From Streptomyces sp. NBC_01497 (GTDB lineage: Bacteria > Actinomycetota > Actinomycetes > Streptomycetales > Streptomycetaceae): a stretch of 64,000 nt of DNA. The stretch is from contig NZ_CP109427.1 of the NCBI RefSeq assembly GCF_036250695.1, positions 868,001 to 932,000 on the forward strand, written 5' to 3'. Numbering within the stretch: the stretch's first letter is position 1; the number at the start of each line of letters is the position of its first letter. Of the stretch, positions 16,237 through 25,209 are shown one piece after another. The position numbers and the translations under genes were made by a program. The notes under the pieces are model-generated. The model was not told the origin of the DNA and made no database searches. It saw only the letters and a list, made by a program, of their open reading frames with translations.

Positions 16237-16866
16237 TCAGCCGCCGGCCGGTGCCCCGGGTGCCAGTCGTGCCGCCGGCGGCAGCGGTGCGTGGTGAGGG
16301 CAGGCTTCGAGCGCCTGGATCGCCAGCCCCGCGAAGCGCCGGGAGGCCATGACCTGGGTGGCGGTCGATGCCGCGTGGATCCCCTTGTTGGCCATGAGGA
16401 TGAGAAGAAGGTCGTCCAGGACGAAGTCCGGCCTCAGGTGACCTGCGTCCTTGGCGCGCCGGGCCAGGGCCGCGACCGCCTTCACCGTGTACGCACGTCC
16501 CGCGACACCCGGCGCCCCGGGCAGGGTCGACAGGAAGGCTTCGGTGAAGCCTCGATCGCGTGCGTGCAGCTCACAGATCTTCTCGATCACCAGGCACAGA
16601 CCACGCCACGGATCGGGATCCGCGCATCCCTCGTCGACGATGGTGCGGCATGCGGTCAGCTGGTCCGCGAAGGCCTCGGCGACCAGCAACTGCTTGGTCG
16701 GGAAACGACGGTACAAGGTGGCGGGTCCCACCCCGGCACGCCGCGCGATCTCCCGCATCGGCACATCCAGGCCGTCGGCCGAGAACACCGCTCGGGCCGC
16801 GTCGAGGATGCGGTCGCGGTTGTCCCTCGCGTCGGAACGCAGCTTATGAGGCAAAGCGTCGGTCAC
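16237..16866 (-). CDS. TetR family regulator
   Basis: 209 aa. HTH: NRDRILDAARAVFSADGLD followed by PMREIARRAGVGPATLYRRF, then PTKQLLVAEAFADQL. The C-terminal domain is of the type found in repressors of short oxidoreductase genes. It is divergent from the quinone oxidoreductase at 17061, so it likely represses that gene and itself through the inverted repeat at 16883-16902. Confidence 0.85.
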   Translation of the reverse strand: MTDALPHKLRSDARDNRDRILDAARAVFSADGLDVPMREIARRAGVGPATLYRRFPTKQLLVAEAFADQLTACRTIVDEGCADPDPWRGLCLVIEKICELHARDRGFTEAFLSTLPGAPGVAGRAYTVKAVAALARRAKDAGHLRPDFVLDDLLLILMANKGIHAASTATQVMASRRFAGLAIQALEACPHHAPLPPAARLAPGAPAGG

Positions 16867-16882
16867 CGTCTCACTTTAGCCA

Positions 16883-16902
16883 AGCGGACGGGGGCGTCCA
16901 CT
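16883..16902. promoter_or_regulatory. Inverted repeat, TetR operator candidate
   Basis: AGCGGACG GGGG CGTCCACT: 7 of 8 pairs match around a G4 centre. It begins 17 bases upstream of the TetR start codon, in the divergent intergenic region. Confidence 0.45.
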
Positions 16903-17060
16903 AACGTCCGGCACGGAGAAGCTCGCCGAGATCATCGGGGCGCGCGGTACGGGGTCGGTCCTCGGCCACGGTGCGAAGCCCCCTCCCGCCAGGCGGTGAT
17001 CGGCGGTGGGCATGGAGCAGGATCGCGCCTTTGAGCGGTCCACGAACAGGGGAAACGACA

Positions 17061-18023
17061 ATGAAGGCCATCGCGATCAAGACGTTCGGGGCTCCTGAAG
17101 GTCTGGCTGTCGTCGACCTGCCCGTACCCGTACCCGCTGCCGGGCAGGTGCTGATCGCCGTCGAGGCGGTGGGTGTCGGTGGGGTGGACACAGTGATCCG
17201 CAGTGGGGCGCTGGCCGCCTACGGATTCACGGAGGGGCACATCCCGGGTGGCGAGGTGGCAGGCACCGTGACCCGGGTCGGTGACGGCGTCGACGCGTCG
17301 TGGACCGGCCGGCGGGTGTGGGCCTTCACCGGCACCGGCGGAGGCTATGTCGAACAGGCCGTCGTGCCGGTCGAGCAGACCCTTCCCCTGCCCGAGGGCC
17401 TGCCCGCCGTTGACGCCGTGACGCTCGGCAGTGCCGGCGTGGTGGCACACTTCGGGCTCCGCCACGCCCGTTTCGCTCCGGGGGAGGCGGTTCTGGTGCG
17501 TGGCGCGGCCGGCAGCATCGGGATCATGGCGGTGCAGCTCGCGGCACGCGCCGGTGGTGCCGTGGTCGCGGTCACGACATCGTCGGCCGAACGCGGTGAG
17601 CGGCTGCGCCGTCTCGGTGCGACCCACGTCCTGGACCGCTCCGGCGACGGAGGGGAATCCGCTCCCGCCGGCTACGACGTCATCGTCGACATCGTCGCCG
17701 GCAAGGACATGCCGTCGTTCTTCGACAGGCTCAACCCGAACGGCCGCATGGTGGCCGTGGGCGCCGTCGCCGGCCAACCGCCCGCGGACTTCGGCACGAA
17801 GATCATGGCGGCGTTCCAGAAGTCGATGTCCTTCGCCGCTTTCAGCGCCGCCACCGTCACCCCGGCCGACCTGCGTACCGTGCGCGGCGAGCACTTCGCC
17901 GCAGCGAGCCGCGGCGAGATCGAAACCGTGGTGCACGAGGTGCTGCCACTGGACGAAGCCGTACTGGCACACCGGAAGATGGCCACGGGCGAGGTCTTCG
18001 GCAGGATCGTACTGACTCCGTGA
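17061..18023 (+). CDS. Zinc-independent quinone oxidoreductase (MDR family)
   Basis: 320 aa. An N-terminal GroES-like domain has IPGGEVAGTVTRVGDGVDA, and the Rossmann domain has VLVRGAAGSIGIMAVQLAARAG for NADPH binding. The Cys/His residues that bind zinc in alcohol dehydrogenases are absent, as in quinone oxidoreductase/zeta-crystallin types. Expected to reduce quinones or enones in the cytoplasm with NADPH. The start at 17061 follows CAGGGGAAACG. It is divergent from, and probably controlled by, the TetR gene. Confidence 0.85.
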   Translation: MKAIAIKTFGAPEGLAVVDLPVPVPAAGQVLIAVEAVGVGGVDTVIRSGALAAYGFTEGHIPGGEVAGTVTRVGDGVDASWTGRRVWAFTGTGGGYVEQAVVPVEQTLPLPEGLPAVDAVTLGSAGVVAHFGLRHARFAPGEAVLVRGAAGSIGIMAVQLAARAGGAVVAVTTSSAERGERLRRLGATHVLDRSGDGGESAPAGYDVIVDIVAGKDMPSFFDRLNPNGRMVAVGAVAGQPPADFGTKIMAAFQKSMSFAAFSAATVTPADLRTVRGEHFAAASRGEIETVVHEVLPLDEAVLAHRKMATGEVFGRIVLTP

Positions 18024-18173
18024 CCGAGGGCATCCACACCGGGACTGCCTCACATCCCCGCGCGGTCGAGTCGTCCCATGGCACTGCCTGGAGGCGGGCG
18101 GCGGAGTCGGACTCCCCCGCGACCACGCTCCACGGGAAGACCGCTGATCCGGCGCGGAGTTCGCCGCCCTGCG

Positions 18174-18195
18174 GGCCTTGGCGGCCGCCAAGGCC
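18174..18195. repeat. 22-bp perfect palindrome between convergent genes
   Basis: GGCCTTGGCGG joined directly to its complement CCGCCAAGGCC. It lies in the 364-bp gap 18024-18387 between two convergent oxidoreductase genes. It may act as a two-way terminator with a tight loop; nothing else is recognisable in the gap. Confidence 0.5.
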
Positions 18196-18387
18196 GGCCG
18201 GTGTGAGCGGCGACCGCCGCCCGGGACGGGAGCGGGGTCGGACCAACCGACAGGCCCCGTCCGCCGCCCCGGCACTGCCACGCCCCCGGCGGGGGTGGGG
18301 TGCCGCCGCCGCGACTCCCTACGCTGCCGCCCACCGGGTACGGGGTGCCATGACACTGCCGCGGTGGGCCGTACGGCGTCGGACGCG

Positions 18388-19437
18388 TCAGATGGTCGCG
18401 GTGTCGATCACGAAGCGGTAGCGCACGTCGCTGCCGACGACCCGCTCGTACGCCTCGTTGATCTCATCGGCGCTGATCACCTCGATCTCCGCTCCGAGCC
18501 CGTGCTCGGCGCAGAAATCCAGCATCTCCTGGGTCTCGCGGATTCCGCCGATGGAGGAGCCCGCGAGCGTCCTGCGGCCCGCGATCAGCGAGAACATGTT
18601 GAGCGAGTTCGGCTCCTCGGGGGCGCCGACGTTGACGAACGCGCCGTCCACCTTGAGCAGCCGCAGGTACGCGTCGATCGGCAGCGGGGCGGAGACCGTC
18701 GAGAGGATGATGTCGAACTGGCCGCGCAGCTCGCTGAAGGTGGCGTCGTCCGAGGTCGCGTAGTACCGGTCGGCGCCGAGCCGCAGGCCGTCGTCCTTCT
18801 TGCGCAGCGACTGGCTGAGGACCGTCACCTCGGCACCCATGGCGTGGGCGATCTTGACGGCCATGTGGCCCAGTCCGCCGAGGCCGATGACGGCGACCTT
18901 CTTGCCGGGGCCCGCGTTCCAGTGACGCAGGGGGGAGTACGTGGTGATCCCCGCGCACAGCAGCGGCGCGGCCACGTCCAGGGACAGGCCCTGCGGGATG
19001 CGGACGGCGTAGTTCTCGTCGACCACGAGCTGCCGGGAGTAGCCACCGTACGTCGGGTCGCCGTTCTTCTCGCGACCGTTGTACGTGGCCACGGTGCCCT
19101 TGAGGCAGTACTGCTCCAGTCCCCGCTCGCAGTACTCACACTCCCGGCACGAGTCCACGAAGCAGCCGACACCCACGCGGTCGCCGGCGGAGTAACGGGT
19201 CACACCGGGACCGACCTCCGTGACCACACCGGCTATCTCGTGGCCGGGCACCATCGGGAAGACGGCCTCGCCCCACCCCTCGTTGGCCTGGTGGATGTCG
19301 GAGTGGCAGATGCCCGCGAACTTGATGTCGATCAGGATGTCGTACTCGCCGACCGGACGCCGCGCGATGGTGGTGCGCTCCAGCGGAGCCTTGGGCGCGG
19401 GGACAGCGTAGGCGGGAACGGTCGTGAGGCTGGTCAT
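18388..19437 (-). CDS. Zinc-dependent NAD(P) alcohol dehydrogenase
   Basis: 349 aa. The catalytic zinc site is seen in [11 protein letters not shown] and [14 protein letters not shown]. The structural zinc site has four Cys in [15 protein letters not shown]. The coenzyme site is [20 protein letters not shown]. It belongs to the cinnamyl alcohol dehydrogenase/YahK-like branch, which reduces aldehydes with NADPH. ATG at 19437. It is divergent from the MmyB-like regulator at 19810, a common pairing in which the regulator controls the dehydrogenase. Confidence 0.88.
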   Translation of the reverse strand: MTSLTTVPAYAVPAPKAPLERTTIARRPVGEYDILIDIKFAGICHSDIHQANEGWGEAVFPMVPGHEIAGVVTEVGPGVTRYSAGDRVGVGCFVDSCRECEYCERGLEQYCLKGTVATYNGREKNGDPTYGGYSRQLVVDENYAVRIPQGLSLDVAAPLLCAGITTYSPLRHWNAGPGKKVAVIGLGGLGHMAVKIAHAMGAEVTVLSQSLRKKDDGLRLGADRYYATSDDATFSELRGQFDIILSTVSAPLPIDAYLRLLKVDGAFVNVGAPEEPNSLNMFSLIAGRRTLAGSSIGGIRETQEMLDFCAEHGLGAEIEVISADEINEAYERVVGSDVRYRFVIDTATI

Positions 19438-19718
19438 ACCTGGGGCTCTCCGATACGTCGGGGGAAGGCCGGACGGATGTCCATGGCGGTTTCCCACAGT
19501 GCCTCGTTCGCGGCATGTCGCCCAGACCACTCCTCTGCGTACGTCCGCTGTGCGTACCACCAACGGGCACAGGCTCGAAGGCGCCCTGCGGGAATACGGC
19601 GGTCAGAGGGGCAGCGTCGGACGGCGCCACCCCGGGCGCCGGGCGCAAACAGGCACGAGGGGGTGCGATTCCTCACGTCGCGACGGGCGTTGGCGCCCCC
19701 TTCGATCGCGACGCGTCG

Positions 19719-19734
19719 CGTGAGGCACCTCACG
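19719..19734. promoter_or_regulatory. Inverted repeat, MmyB-like operator candidate
   Basis: CGTGAGG CA CCTCACG, two perfect 7-bp arms, in the 372-bp divergent region between the ADH and the XRE-type regulator, 75 bases upstream of the regulator start. A second CCTCACG occurs near 19670. Confidence 0.5.
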
Positions 19735-19796
19735 TGACGCCTCCCGTCCATCGCGTCCGCCGGTCCCGGGGCGTACGACAAAAGCGCACCCGCACC

Positions 19797-19802
19797 CATA
19801 CT
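19797..19802 (+). promoter_or_regulatory. Candidate -10 for leaderless regulator gene
   Basis: CATACT ends 7 bases before the ATG at 19810, and no ribosome site is present, so the message is probably leaderless. Confidence 0.4.
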
Positions 19803-19809
19803 GGAACGT

Positions 19810-20703
19810 ATGACCGACCAGTCCGAGCGCCGAGCCCTCGACCGCAAGGGCGAGCTGACCGAGTTCCTGCACACCCGGCGCGCTCGTCTCAAGCCCGTCG
19901 ACGTGGGCCTGCCCGACCTGGGGCGGCACCGCCGGGTGCCGGGGCTGCGCCGAGAGGAACTGGCGCAGCTGGCCGGGGTCTCCGTGGCCTACTACACACG
20001 GCTCGAACAGGGCAACGCCGAGAACGTCTCGACGGACGTCCTCGACGCCATCGCCCGGGCCCTGCGGCTGACCGACGCCGAGACACACCACCTCACACAC
20101 CTCGCGAGGCCCAAGCGGCGCAGCAACAAGAGGGCGCACGTCAGGCCGCAGGCGCTGCGGGCCGGGCTCGGCACCCTGCTGCAGTCGATGGAGCTGGTGC
20201 CCGCGTACGTCCTGGGCCACCGCACCGACATCCTCGCGTGGAACCGGCTGGCCGCCGCCGTCTTCCACGACTTCGGCGCGGTCCCGGAGCACAACCGTAA
20301 CTACGCGCGTCTCGTCTTTCTCGACCCGACCATGCGGACGCTCTACGCGGACTGGGAGGCGAAGGCTGCGGAGACCGCGAGCGCACTGCGCATGTACGCG
20401 GGCTACTGCGCCGATGACCCCGAACTGTCCTCGCTCGTAGGAGAGTTGTCCGTCAGGAGCGGGGACTTCCGGCGGCTCTGGGCCGCGCACGAGGTGCACG
20501 AGAAGGGGTATGGGAGCAAGGTCTTGAACCACCCGCTGGTCGGCGGGCTGGAGTTGTCGTACGAGACGCTGAAGCTGCCGGACGACCCGGAGCAGACACT
20601 GCTTCTCTTCCACGCGGAACCGGGGTCGAAGTCGGACGAGTCGCTGCGCCTGCTCGCCAGTTGGGGAGCGTATGCCTCACACCCGGACGTGGTGACGGGC
20701 TGA
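19810..20703 (+). CDS. XRE/MmyB-like transcriptional regulator
   Basis: 297 aa. The N-terminal HTH_3 domain includes VPGLRREELAQLAGVSVAYY and LEQGNAENVSTDVLDAIARA. The C-terminal MmyB-like ligand domain (from about residue 110) contains VPAYVLGHRTDILAWNRLA and NYARLVFLDP, the usual signature. These domains are thought to bind a fatty acid or similar ligand and control a neighbouring oxidoreductase, here most likely the divergent alcohol dehydrogenase. All visible conserved parts are intact. Confidence 0.88.
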   Translation: MTDQSERRALDRKGELTEFLHTRRARLKPVDVGLPDLGRHRRVPGLRREELAQLAGVSVAYYTRLEQGNAENVSTDVLDAIARALRLTDAETHHLTHLARPKRRSNKRAHVRPQALRAGLGTLLQSMELVPAYVLGHRTDILAWNRLAAAVFHDFGAVPEHNRNYARLVFLDPTMRTLYADWEAKAAETASALRMYAGYCADDPELSSLVGELSVRSGDFRRLWAAHEVHEKGYGSKVLNHPLVGGLELSYETLKLPDDPEQTLLLFHAEPGSKSDESLRLLASWGAYASHPDVVTG

Positions 20704-20850
20704 CACGCGGCGGCCAGGCCCCTTCGGCCGCAGCCGCCGAACGGCACCCGGCCGGCGCGGCCGAAGCGCTCCCGCACCTGCTCCGGCGCTCCGCGCCCGC
20801 CTCCCCGGTCCGCACACGGGTCTGCTCCCTGACGGTGCGTCACCTTGTGG

Positions 20851-20900
20851 CGGTCGCCGTTGCCCGGTCGCCGTTGCCCGGTCGCCGTTGCCCGGTCGCT
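20851..20900. repeat. 14-bp tandem repeat, 3.5 copies
   Basis: CGGTCGCCGTTGCC repeated exactly at 20851, 20865 and 20879, with a partial fourth copy. It is in the 554-bp gap 20704-21257. The only other structure seen there is the paired operator-like repeat next to the ribokinase gene. Confidence 0.8.
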
Positions 20901-21185
20901 GTCGACACGGGCGTCCGCGCGAACCGCCGGCCGTCACTGCCCCGACCCACCGACCCCCGGCACATCTCCTCGCAAGCGCCTCGGGACCGCCCCGGCGGTG
21001 CCCGGGATCGCCTCGGGAGCCGCTCCGGAACCGGCCCGGTCTGCTCCCGCTGCCGCCCCCCGGTGCCGCCTCCCCGATCCGGCGTATCCGGGAGGCGCGG
21101 ATCCGGTTCCCACCCGGTCTCCCCTTGACGAGGACGCCGGTGCGGGGAGATATTCGCCACCGGCCCGTCCGTACCGGATGGGGTT

Positions 21186-21231
21186 GTCAACACGAGTAGA
21201 CCTCACTCCACAGCAGCGCAACACGAGTAGA
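21186..21231. promoter_or_regulatory. Tandem LacI-type operators before rbsK operon
   Basis: GTCAACACGAGTAGAC (21186-21201) is a near-palindrome with central CG, 6 of 8 pairs matching. Its core CAACACGAGTAGA recurs exactly at 21219-21231. The 31-bp offset is close to three DNA turns. Placed just upstream of the ribokinase start at 21258, it is a good candidate for the site of the LacI regulator in the same operon. Confidence 0.6.
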
Positions 21232-21257
21232 TTCCCCACAACGAGGAACGGAGCGAC

Positions 21258-22280
21258 ATGGCGCGGAACGGCTGCGTACTGGTCGTCGGCTCGGTCAACC
21301 GGGACGTGACCGTGAGCACGGAGCGCTTCCCGGCCCCCGGCGAGACCGTCCTCGGCGGTCCCGTGGTCACGGGTCTCGGCGGCAAGGGCGCCAACCAGGC
21401 GGTGGCGGCTGTCCGGGCAGGGGCGACCGGCCGGTTCCTCGCCACGGTGGGTGACGACAGTGACGGGCGCGAGCTCCTGCGGTCCCTCGCCGCTGCGGAC
21501 GTCGACACCACGCTCGTCGAGCACGTTGCGCAAGCACCCACGGGTACGGCCCTGATCACCGTGGACGCCGCGGGGGAGAACCAGATCGTGGTCGTCGCGG
21601 GTGCCAACACCGCGACAGGCGCGGCGCGGGTGCGCGCCGCCTCGGAGGCGGTGCGGGCGGCGGACGTCGTCGTCGCGCAGGGCGAGATCCCGGTGGCGGC
21701 CATCGAGGAGATCGCGGCCGCCGGGCCCCGGCTGTTCGTCCTCAACCTCGCGCCGTACGTCAAGGTGTCCTTGGAGGTGCTGACCCGCGTCGACGTCCTG
21801 GTGGTCAACGCCACGGAGGCGGGCCAGATCCTCGGGTCGACGACCCCCTCGGGCGCGGACGAGGCGCTGGAGGCGGTGCGCGCCCTCGCGGGGATCGCCC
21901 GCAACGCGGTGGTCACCCTCGGCGGTGACGGGGCGGTTCTGGCCGGTCCGGCCGCGCGCGGCCGGACCGGCGCCCGGCACATCCCGGTTCCGTGCGCCGT
22001 GCCCGTCGTGGACGCGACCGGGGCGGGCGACGCCTTCGTCGGGGTGCTCGCCGCGCGGCTCGCCGCCGGTGACGCGCTGGACGAGGCCGCCGCGTCGGCG
22101 GTTCAGGCGGCGACCGCCACCGTGCGGGTGCGGGGCGCCGCCCCCGCCTATCCGGACTTCGCCGCCCTGCTCGGGACGCGGACGAAGACGGGCGCGGGTC
22201 GACCGGGCTCAGATCGACCGGGCCCCCCGCGGCGGGCGCCCCGGGGTGCCGAGGCGGCCGGGAGGGGGAAGCGGTCATGA
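21258..22280 (+). CDS. rbsK: Ribokinase, PfkB family
   Basis: 340 aa. It starts with LVVGSVNRDVTV, then the ribose-binding loop LGGKGANQAVAAVRAGA, and ends with the catalytic VVDATGAGDAFVGVLAARLA, in which the Asp of GAGD is the base. It phosphorylates ribose or a related pentose at O5 in the cytoplasm. The C-terminal tail of about 35 residues after the catalytic domain is Arg/Pro/Gly-rich and longer than usual. The gene overlaps the LacI gene by 4 bases and opens a four-gene operon. Confidence 0.85.
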   Translation: MARNGCVLVVGSVNRDVTVSTERFPAPGETVLGGPVVTGLGGKGANQAVAAVRAGATGRFLATVGDDSDGRELLRSLAAADVDTTLVEHVAQAPTGTALITVDAAGENQIVVVAGANTATGAARVRAASEAVRAADVVVAQGEIPVAAIEEIAAAGPRLFVLNLAPYVKVSLEVLTRVDVLVVNATEAGQILGSTTPSGADEALEAVRALAGIARNAVVTLGGDGAVLAGPAARGRTGARHIPVPCAVPVVDATGAGDAFVGVLAARLAAGDALDEAAASAVQAATATVRVRGAAPAYPDFAALLGTRTKTGAGRPGSDRPGPPRRAPRGAEAAGRGKRS

Positions 22281-23551
22281 CCACGACGGCGGGGCAGGAC
22301 GCGGACGGGACCGGCGGGCCGGCCGTCGGGGACGACGCGGGCCCGGGCAGCCGGACCTCACGCGGCCGGGGCGCTGCCACCCGGGCCGATGTCGCACGGC
22401 TCGCAGGCACGTCGAGCGCGGTGGTCAGCTACGTCATCAACGACGGCCCCCGGCCGGTGGCCGCCGCGACCCGGGAGCGCGTGCTCACCGCGATCGCCGA
22501 GCTCGACTACCGGCCCAACGCGGTGGCCAGGGCCCTTAAGACCCAGCAGACCCAGACCCTGGCGATGCTGGTGCCGGACATCGCCAACCCCTTCTTCGCC
22601 GAGTTCGCGCGTGCCGTGCAGGACGCCGCCTTCGAGCAGGGCAAGGTGCTGCTGCTCGGTGACTCCGGCGGCAGCCTCCAGCGGGAGACCGCCTACCTGC
22701 GACGCTTCCTCGACCAGCGGGTCGAGGGCATCGTCCTGATCGGTGCGCGCCGCGACTCCTCCCTGCGGATCGTCGAGGCCTCGGGCGTACCGGCCGTCGT
22801 ACTCGACCGGCAGCTCGACGAAGGGGCCGCCATCTCGTCCGTGGGCATCGACAACAAGTCCGCGGCGCTCGCCGCCACCGAGCACCTGATCGGGCACGGG
22901 CACCGGGCCATCGCCTGCGTCGCCGGCCCGAGCGAACAGCGCAACGCCACCGACCGGCTCGCCGGCTGGGCCACCGCGCTGCACCGGGCCGGCATCGCTC
23001 CGGACCCCGCTCTCATCCATGTCGACGACTTCTCCGTCGAGGGCGGCGTCAGGGCCGGGCGGGCGCTCCTCGATGTGCCGGACGCACCGGGCGGGGGAAC
23101 ACGTCGGCCGCGGGCCGACGACGCGGGTGAGCCTTCGCAGGAGCCGCCCCGCCGCCCGGCGCACCGGCCCACCGCGGTGTTCGTGAGCAGCGACTCGCAG
23201 GCGGAGGGGCTCCTCGCGGTCGCCCACCGGCTCGGCCTGCGCGTCCCCCAGGACCTGGCGGTCCTCGGGTTCGACGGGACGCGCCGCAGCGCGTACTCCG
23301 ACCCGGCGATGTCCGTCGTGGAGCAGCCGCTTCTCGCCGCCGCGGCGGCCGCCGTGGCGCTGCTCGCGCCCGGGCGCGGCCGCCGGACCCGCTCCGGCGA
23401 CAGCACCCTCGGTGCCCGCGTCGTGCGTACCCCCGTCGAGCACGTCGTGCTCGGTTTCTCCCTCGTCATCCGCAGGTCCTGCGGATGCTCACCCGATCAG
23501 AGCCCGCCGGACGGGCCGTGGGACACAACGGCCGAAGGAGTCCGTTCATGA
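22277..23551 (+). CDS. LacI family regulator of rbsK operon
   Basis: 424 aa. After about 35 polar residues comes the HTH, ATRADVARLAGTSSAVVSYV, and the hinge NAVARALKTQQT. The effector domain begins LAMLVPDIANPFFAEFARA, as in RbsR-like proteins. An insertion of about 30 residues (RRPRADDAGEPSQEPPRRP) lies before the DSQAEGLLAVAHRLG segment, which is unusual. It overlaps both neighbours. Probably it represses this operon via the paired sites at 21186-21231, with a sugar or nucleoside as inducer. Confidence 0.85.
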   Translation: MTTTAGQDADGTGGPAVGDDAGPGSRTSRGRGAATRADVARLAGTSSAVVSYVINDGPRPVAAATRERVLTAIAELDYRPNAVARALKTQQTQTLAMLVPDIANPFFAEFARAVQDAAFEQGKVLLLGDSGGSLQRETAYLRRFLDQRVEGIVLIGARRDSSLRIVEASGVPAVVLDRQLDEGAAISSVGIDNKSAALAATEHLIGHGHRAIACVAGPSEQRNATDRLAGWATALHRAGIAPDPALIHVDDFSVEGGVRAGRALLDVPDAPGGGTRRPRADDAGEPSQEPPRRPAHRPTAVFVSSDSQAEGLLAVAHRLGLRVPQDLAVLGFDGTRRSAYSDPAMSVVEQPLLAAAAAAVALLAPGRGRRTRSGDSTLGARVVRTPVEHVVLGFSLVIRRSCGCSPDQSPPDGPWDTTAEGVRS

Positions 23552-25209
23552 CACCTGCACACACCCCTCCCCCGGCAAGGGAGCCGTCGGGCTCCGCCGG
23601 GTCCCGGCCGGCCACGCCGGCCGTCGAACAGAACGGCGTCAACCCCGTCCCCGACACCGAGCGCCACGGCACACCCCGGGGCCTGTTCGGTGTGTGGTTC
23701 TCGTGGAACGTGTCTATCCTGGGCGTCAGTTACGGCATCTTCGTCTACGGGGTCGGCCTGAGCGCGTGGCAGGCGATCCTCGCGGGACTGCTCGGATACG
23801 CCGTGTCGTCGCTGCTCGTGGGCATCCTCGCGGTGGGTGGTCCGCGGACCGGCCTGCCGACGCTGACCCAGACGCGGATGGCTTTCGGCTTCCACGGCAA
23901 CAAGTTCCCGACGTTCTTCGCCTACCTCTCGAACGTCGGCTGGAAGGTCACGATCATCACGCTGGCCTCGACGACCGGCGCGAAACTCTTCGCCCGGCTC
24001 TGGCCCGGTGCGTTCGCGAACGGGAGCGGGCACGAGACCACCACCGGCGTGGTGATGTGGTACGTGGTCGTCCTCGGTGTCACGGTCACGATCGCGGTCT
24101 TCGGTCACGAGGTGATCGTCAGGGTGGAGCGCTGGATCGCCTGGCTGACCTCGGTGATGACCATCGTGTTCATCATCCTGATCATCCCACACATCCAGTG
24201 GAGCAGGATCGGCCACGCCCCCAACGGATCGTTCGCGGAGTTCATCGGCGGCACGGTCCTCGCCATGACCCTGGTGGGGCTGGGATTCCTCAACTACGGC
24301 GGTGACTTCGCCCGTTACCTGCCGCGCCGTACCCCGGCGCGCGGTGTGACCAGTTGGACCGCCGGCGGCATCACCCTCCCGGTGGCGGTCCTGCTGGTGC
24401 TGGGCGTCCTGCTGGTCTCCGGCGACGCGAAGCTCGGTTCCGCGGCGGCCGACGATCCGATCGGCGCGCTCACGGCGCTGCTGCCGCTGTGGTTCTTCAT
24501 CCCCTTCAGCATCGTCATCGTCATCTCGCTGATCGCGGCCGCGATCACCGGCCTGTACTCGTCGGGGCTCGCGCTGCTGGCCCTCGGCGCGCCGGTCTCG
24601 CGGGCGGGCACGACGGTGATCAACATGGTCATCATCTCGGCCGGCGCGTTCTACCTGCTCTTCGTCTCGGACTCCTTCCTCGCCACCTTCCAGGCGTTCC
24701 TCGCCCTGATCGCGGTCGTCATGGGCACGATGGGCGGCATCCAGCTGCTGGACTTCATCCGTCAGCGGCGCCTGGGGTGGCCCGTGCGGCTCGCCGAGCG
24801 GGCGGGCCACGGCGGCCTGAGCGGCCGGTGGACGGCTCTGGTCTCCCTGGCCGTCGCCACGGTCATCGGCCTCGGGCTCGTCACGTCGTCGGACCCGAAC
24901 ATCGCCAGGGTCGTGGGCTTCCTGCTCTCCGATCAGCAGAAGAAGGGCGTCATCGGCACCACCAACATCGGTGTGCTGATCGCGATGGGCGTCGGGGCCG
25001 CGATGTACGCGATCCTGACCTTCGGGCTCAAGATCGATCCGCGCGCGAAGGTGCCCACGGGCGACGTGCCCGGGGAGCCGGCCGAGGGCGGCGCGTCCGC
25101 GAGGACCGGATCGACCCGCCGCACGCCCCGTCCGGACACCACGGCGGTACGGACCGCGGGGGCCGCGGGCGCCGCGCGCCGCTCCCGCCGCCAGAAGGGC
25201 GACTCATGA
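23548..25209 (+). CDS. NCS1 family nucleobase/cytosine-type permease
   Basis: 553 aa, about 12 membrane helices. The N-terminal GLFGVWFSWNVSILGVSYG matches the first helix of NCS1 permeases (CodB, Mhp1, PucI), and QTRMAFGFHGNKFPTFFAYL follows the third. It should import a purine, pyrimidine, hydantoin or a related ring compound with H+ or Na+. The basic C-terminal tail is long and low in complexity. GAAGGAG precedes the ATG at 23548, which overlaps the LacI stop; the last bases overlap the glycosidase start (ATGA). Confidence 0.85.
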   Translation: MTPAHTPPPAREPSGSAGSRPATPAVEQNGVNPVPDTERHGTPRGLFGVWFSWNVSILGVSYGIFVYGVGLSAWQAILAGLLGYAVSSLLVGILAVGGPRTGLPTLTQTRMAFGFHGNKFPTFFAYLSNVGWKVTIITLASTTGAKLFARLWPGAFANGSGHETTTGVVMWYVVVLGVTVTIAVFGHEVIVRVERWIAWLTSVMTIVFIILIIPHIQWSRIGHAPNGSFAEFIGGTVLAMTLVGLGFLNYGGDFARYLPRRTPARGVTSWTAGGITLPVAVLLVLGVLLVSGDAKLGSAAADDPIGALTALLPLWFFIPFSIVIVISLIAAAITGLYSSGLALLALGAPVSRAGTTVINMVIISAGAFYLLFVSDSFLATFQAFLALIAVVMGTMGGIQLLDFIRQRRLGWPVRLAERAGHGGLSGRWTALVSLAVATVIGLGLVTSSDPNIARVVGFLLSDQQKKGVIGTTNIGVLIAMGVGAAMYAILTFGLKIDPRAKVPTGDVPGEPAEGGASARTGSTRRTPRPDTTAVRTAGAAGAARRSRRQKGDS

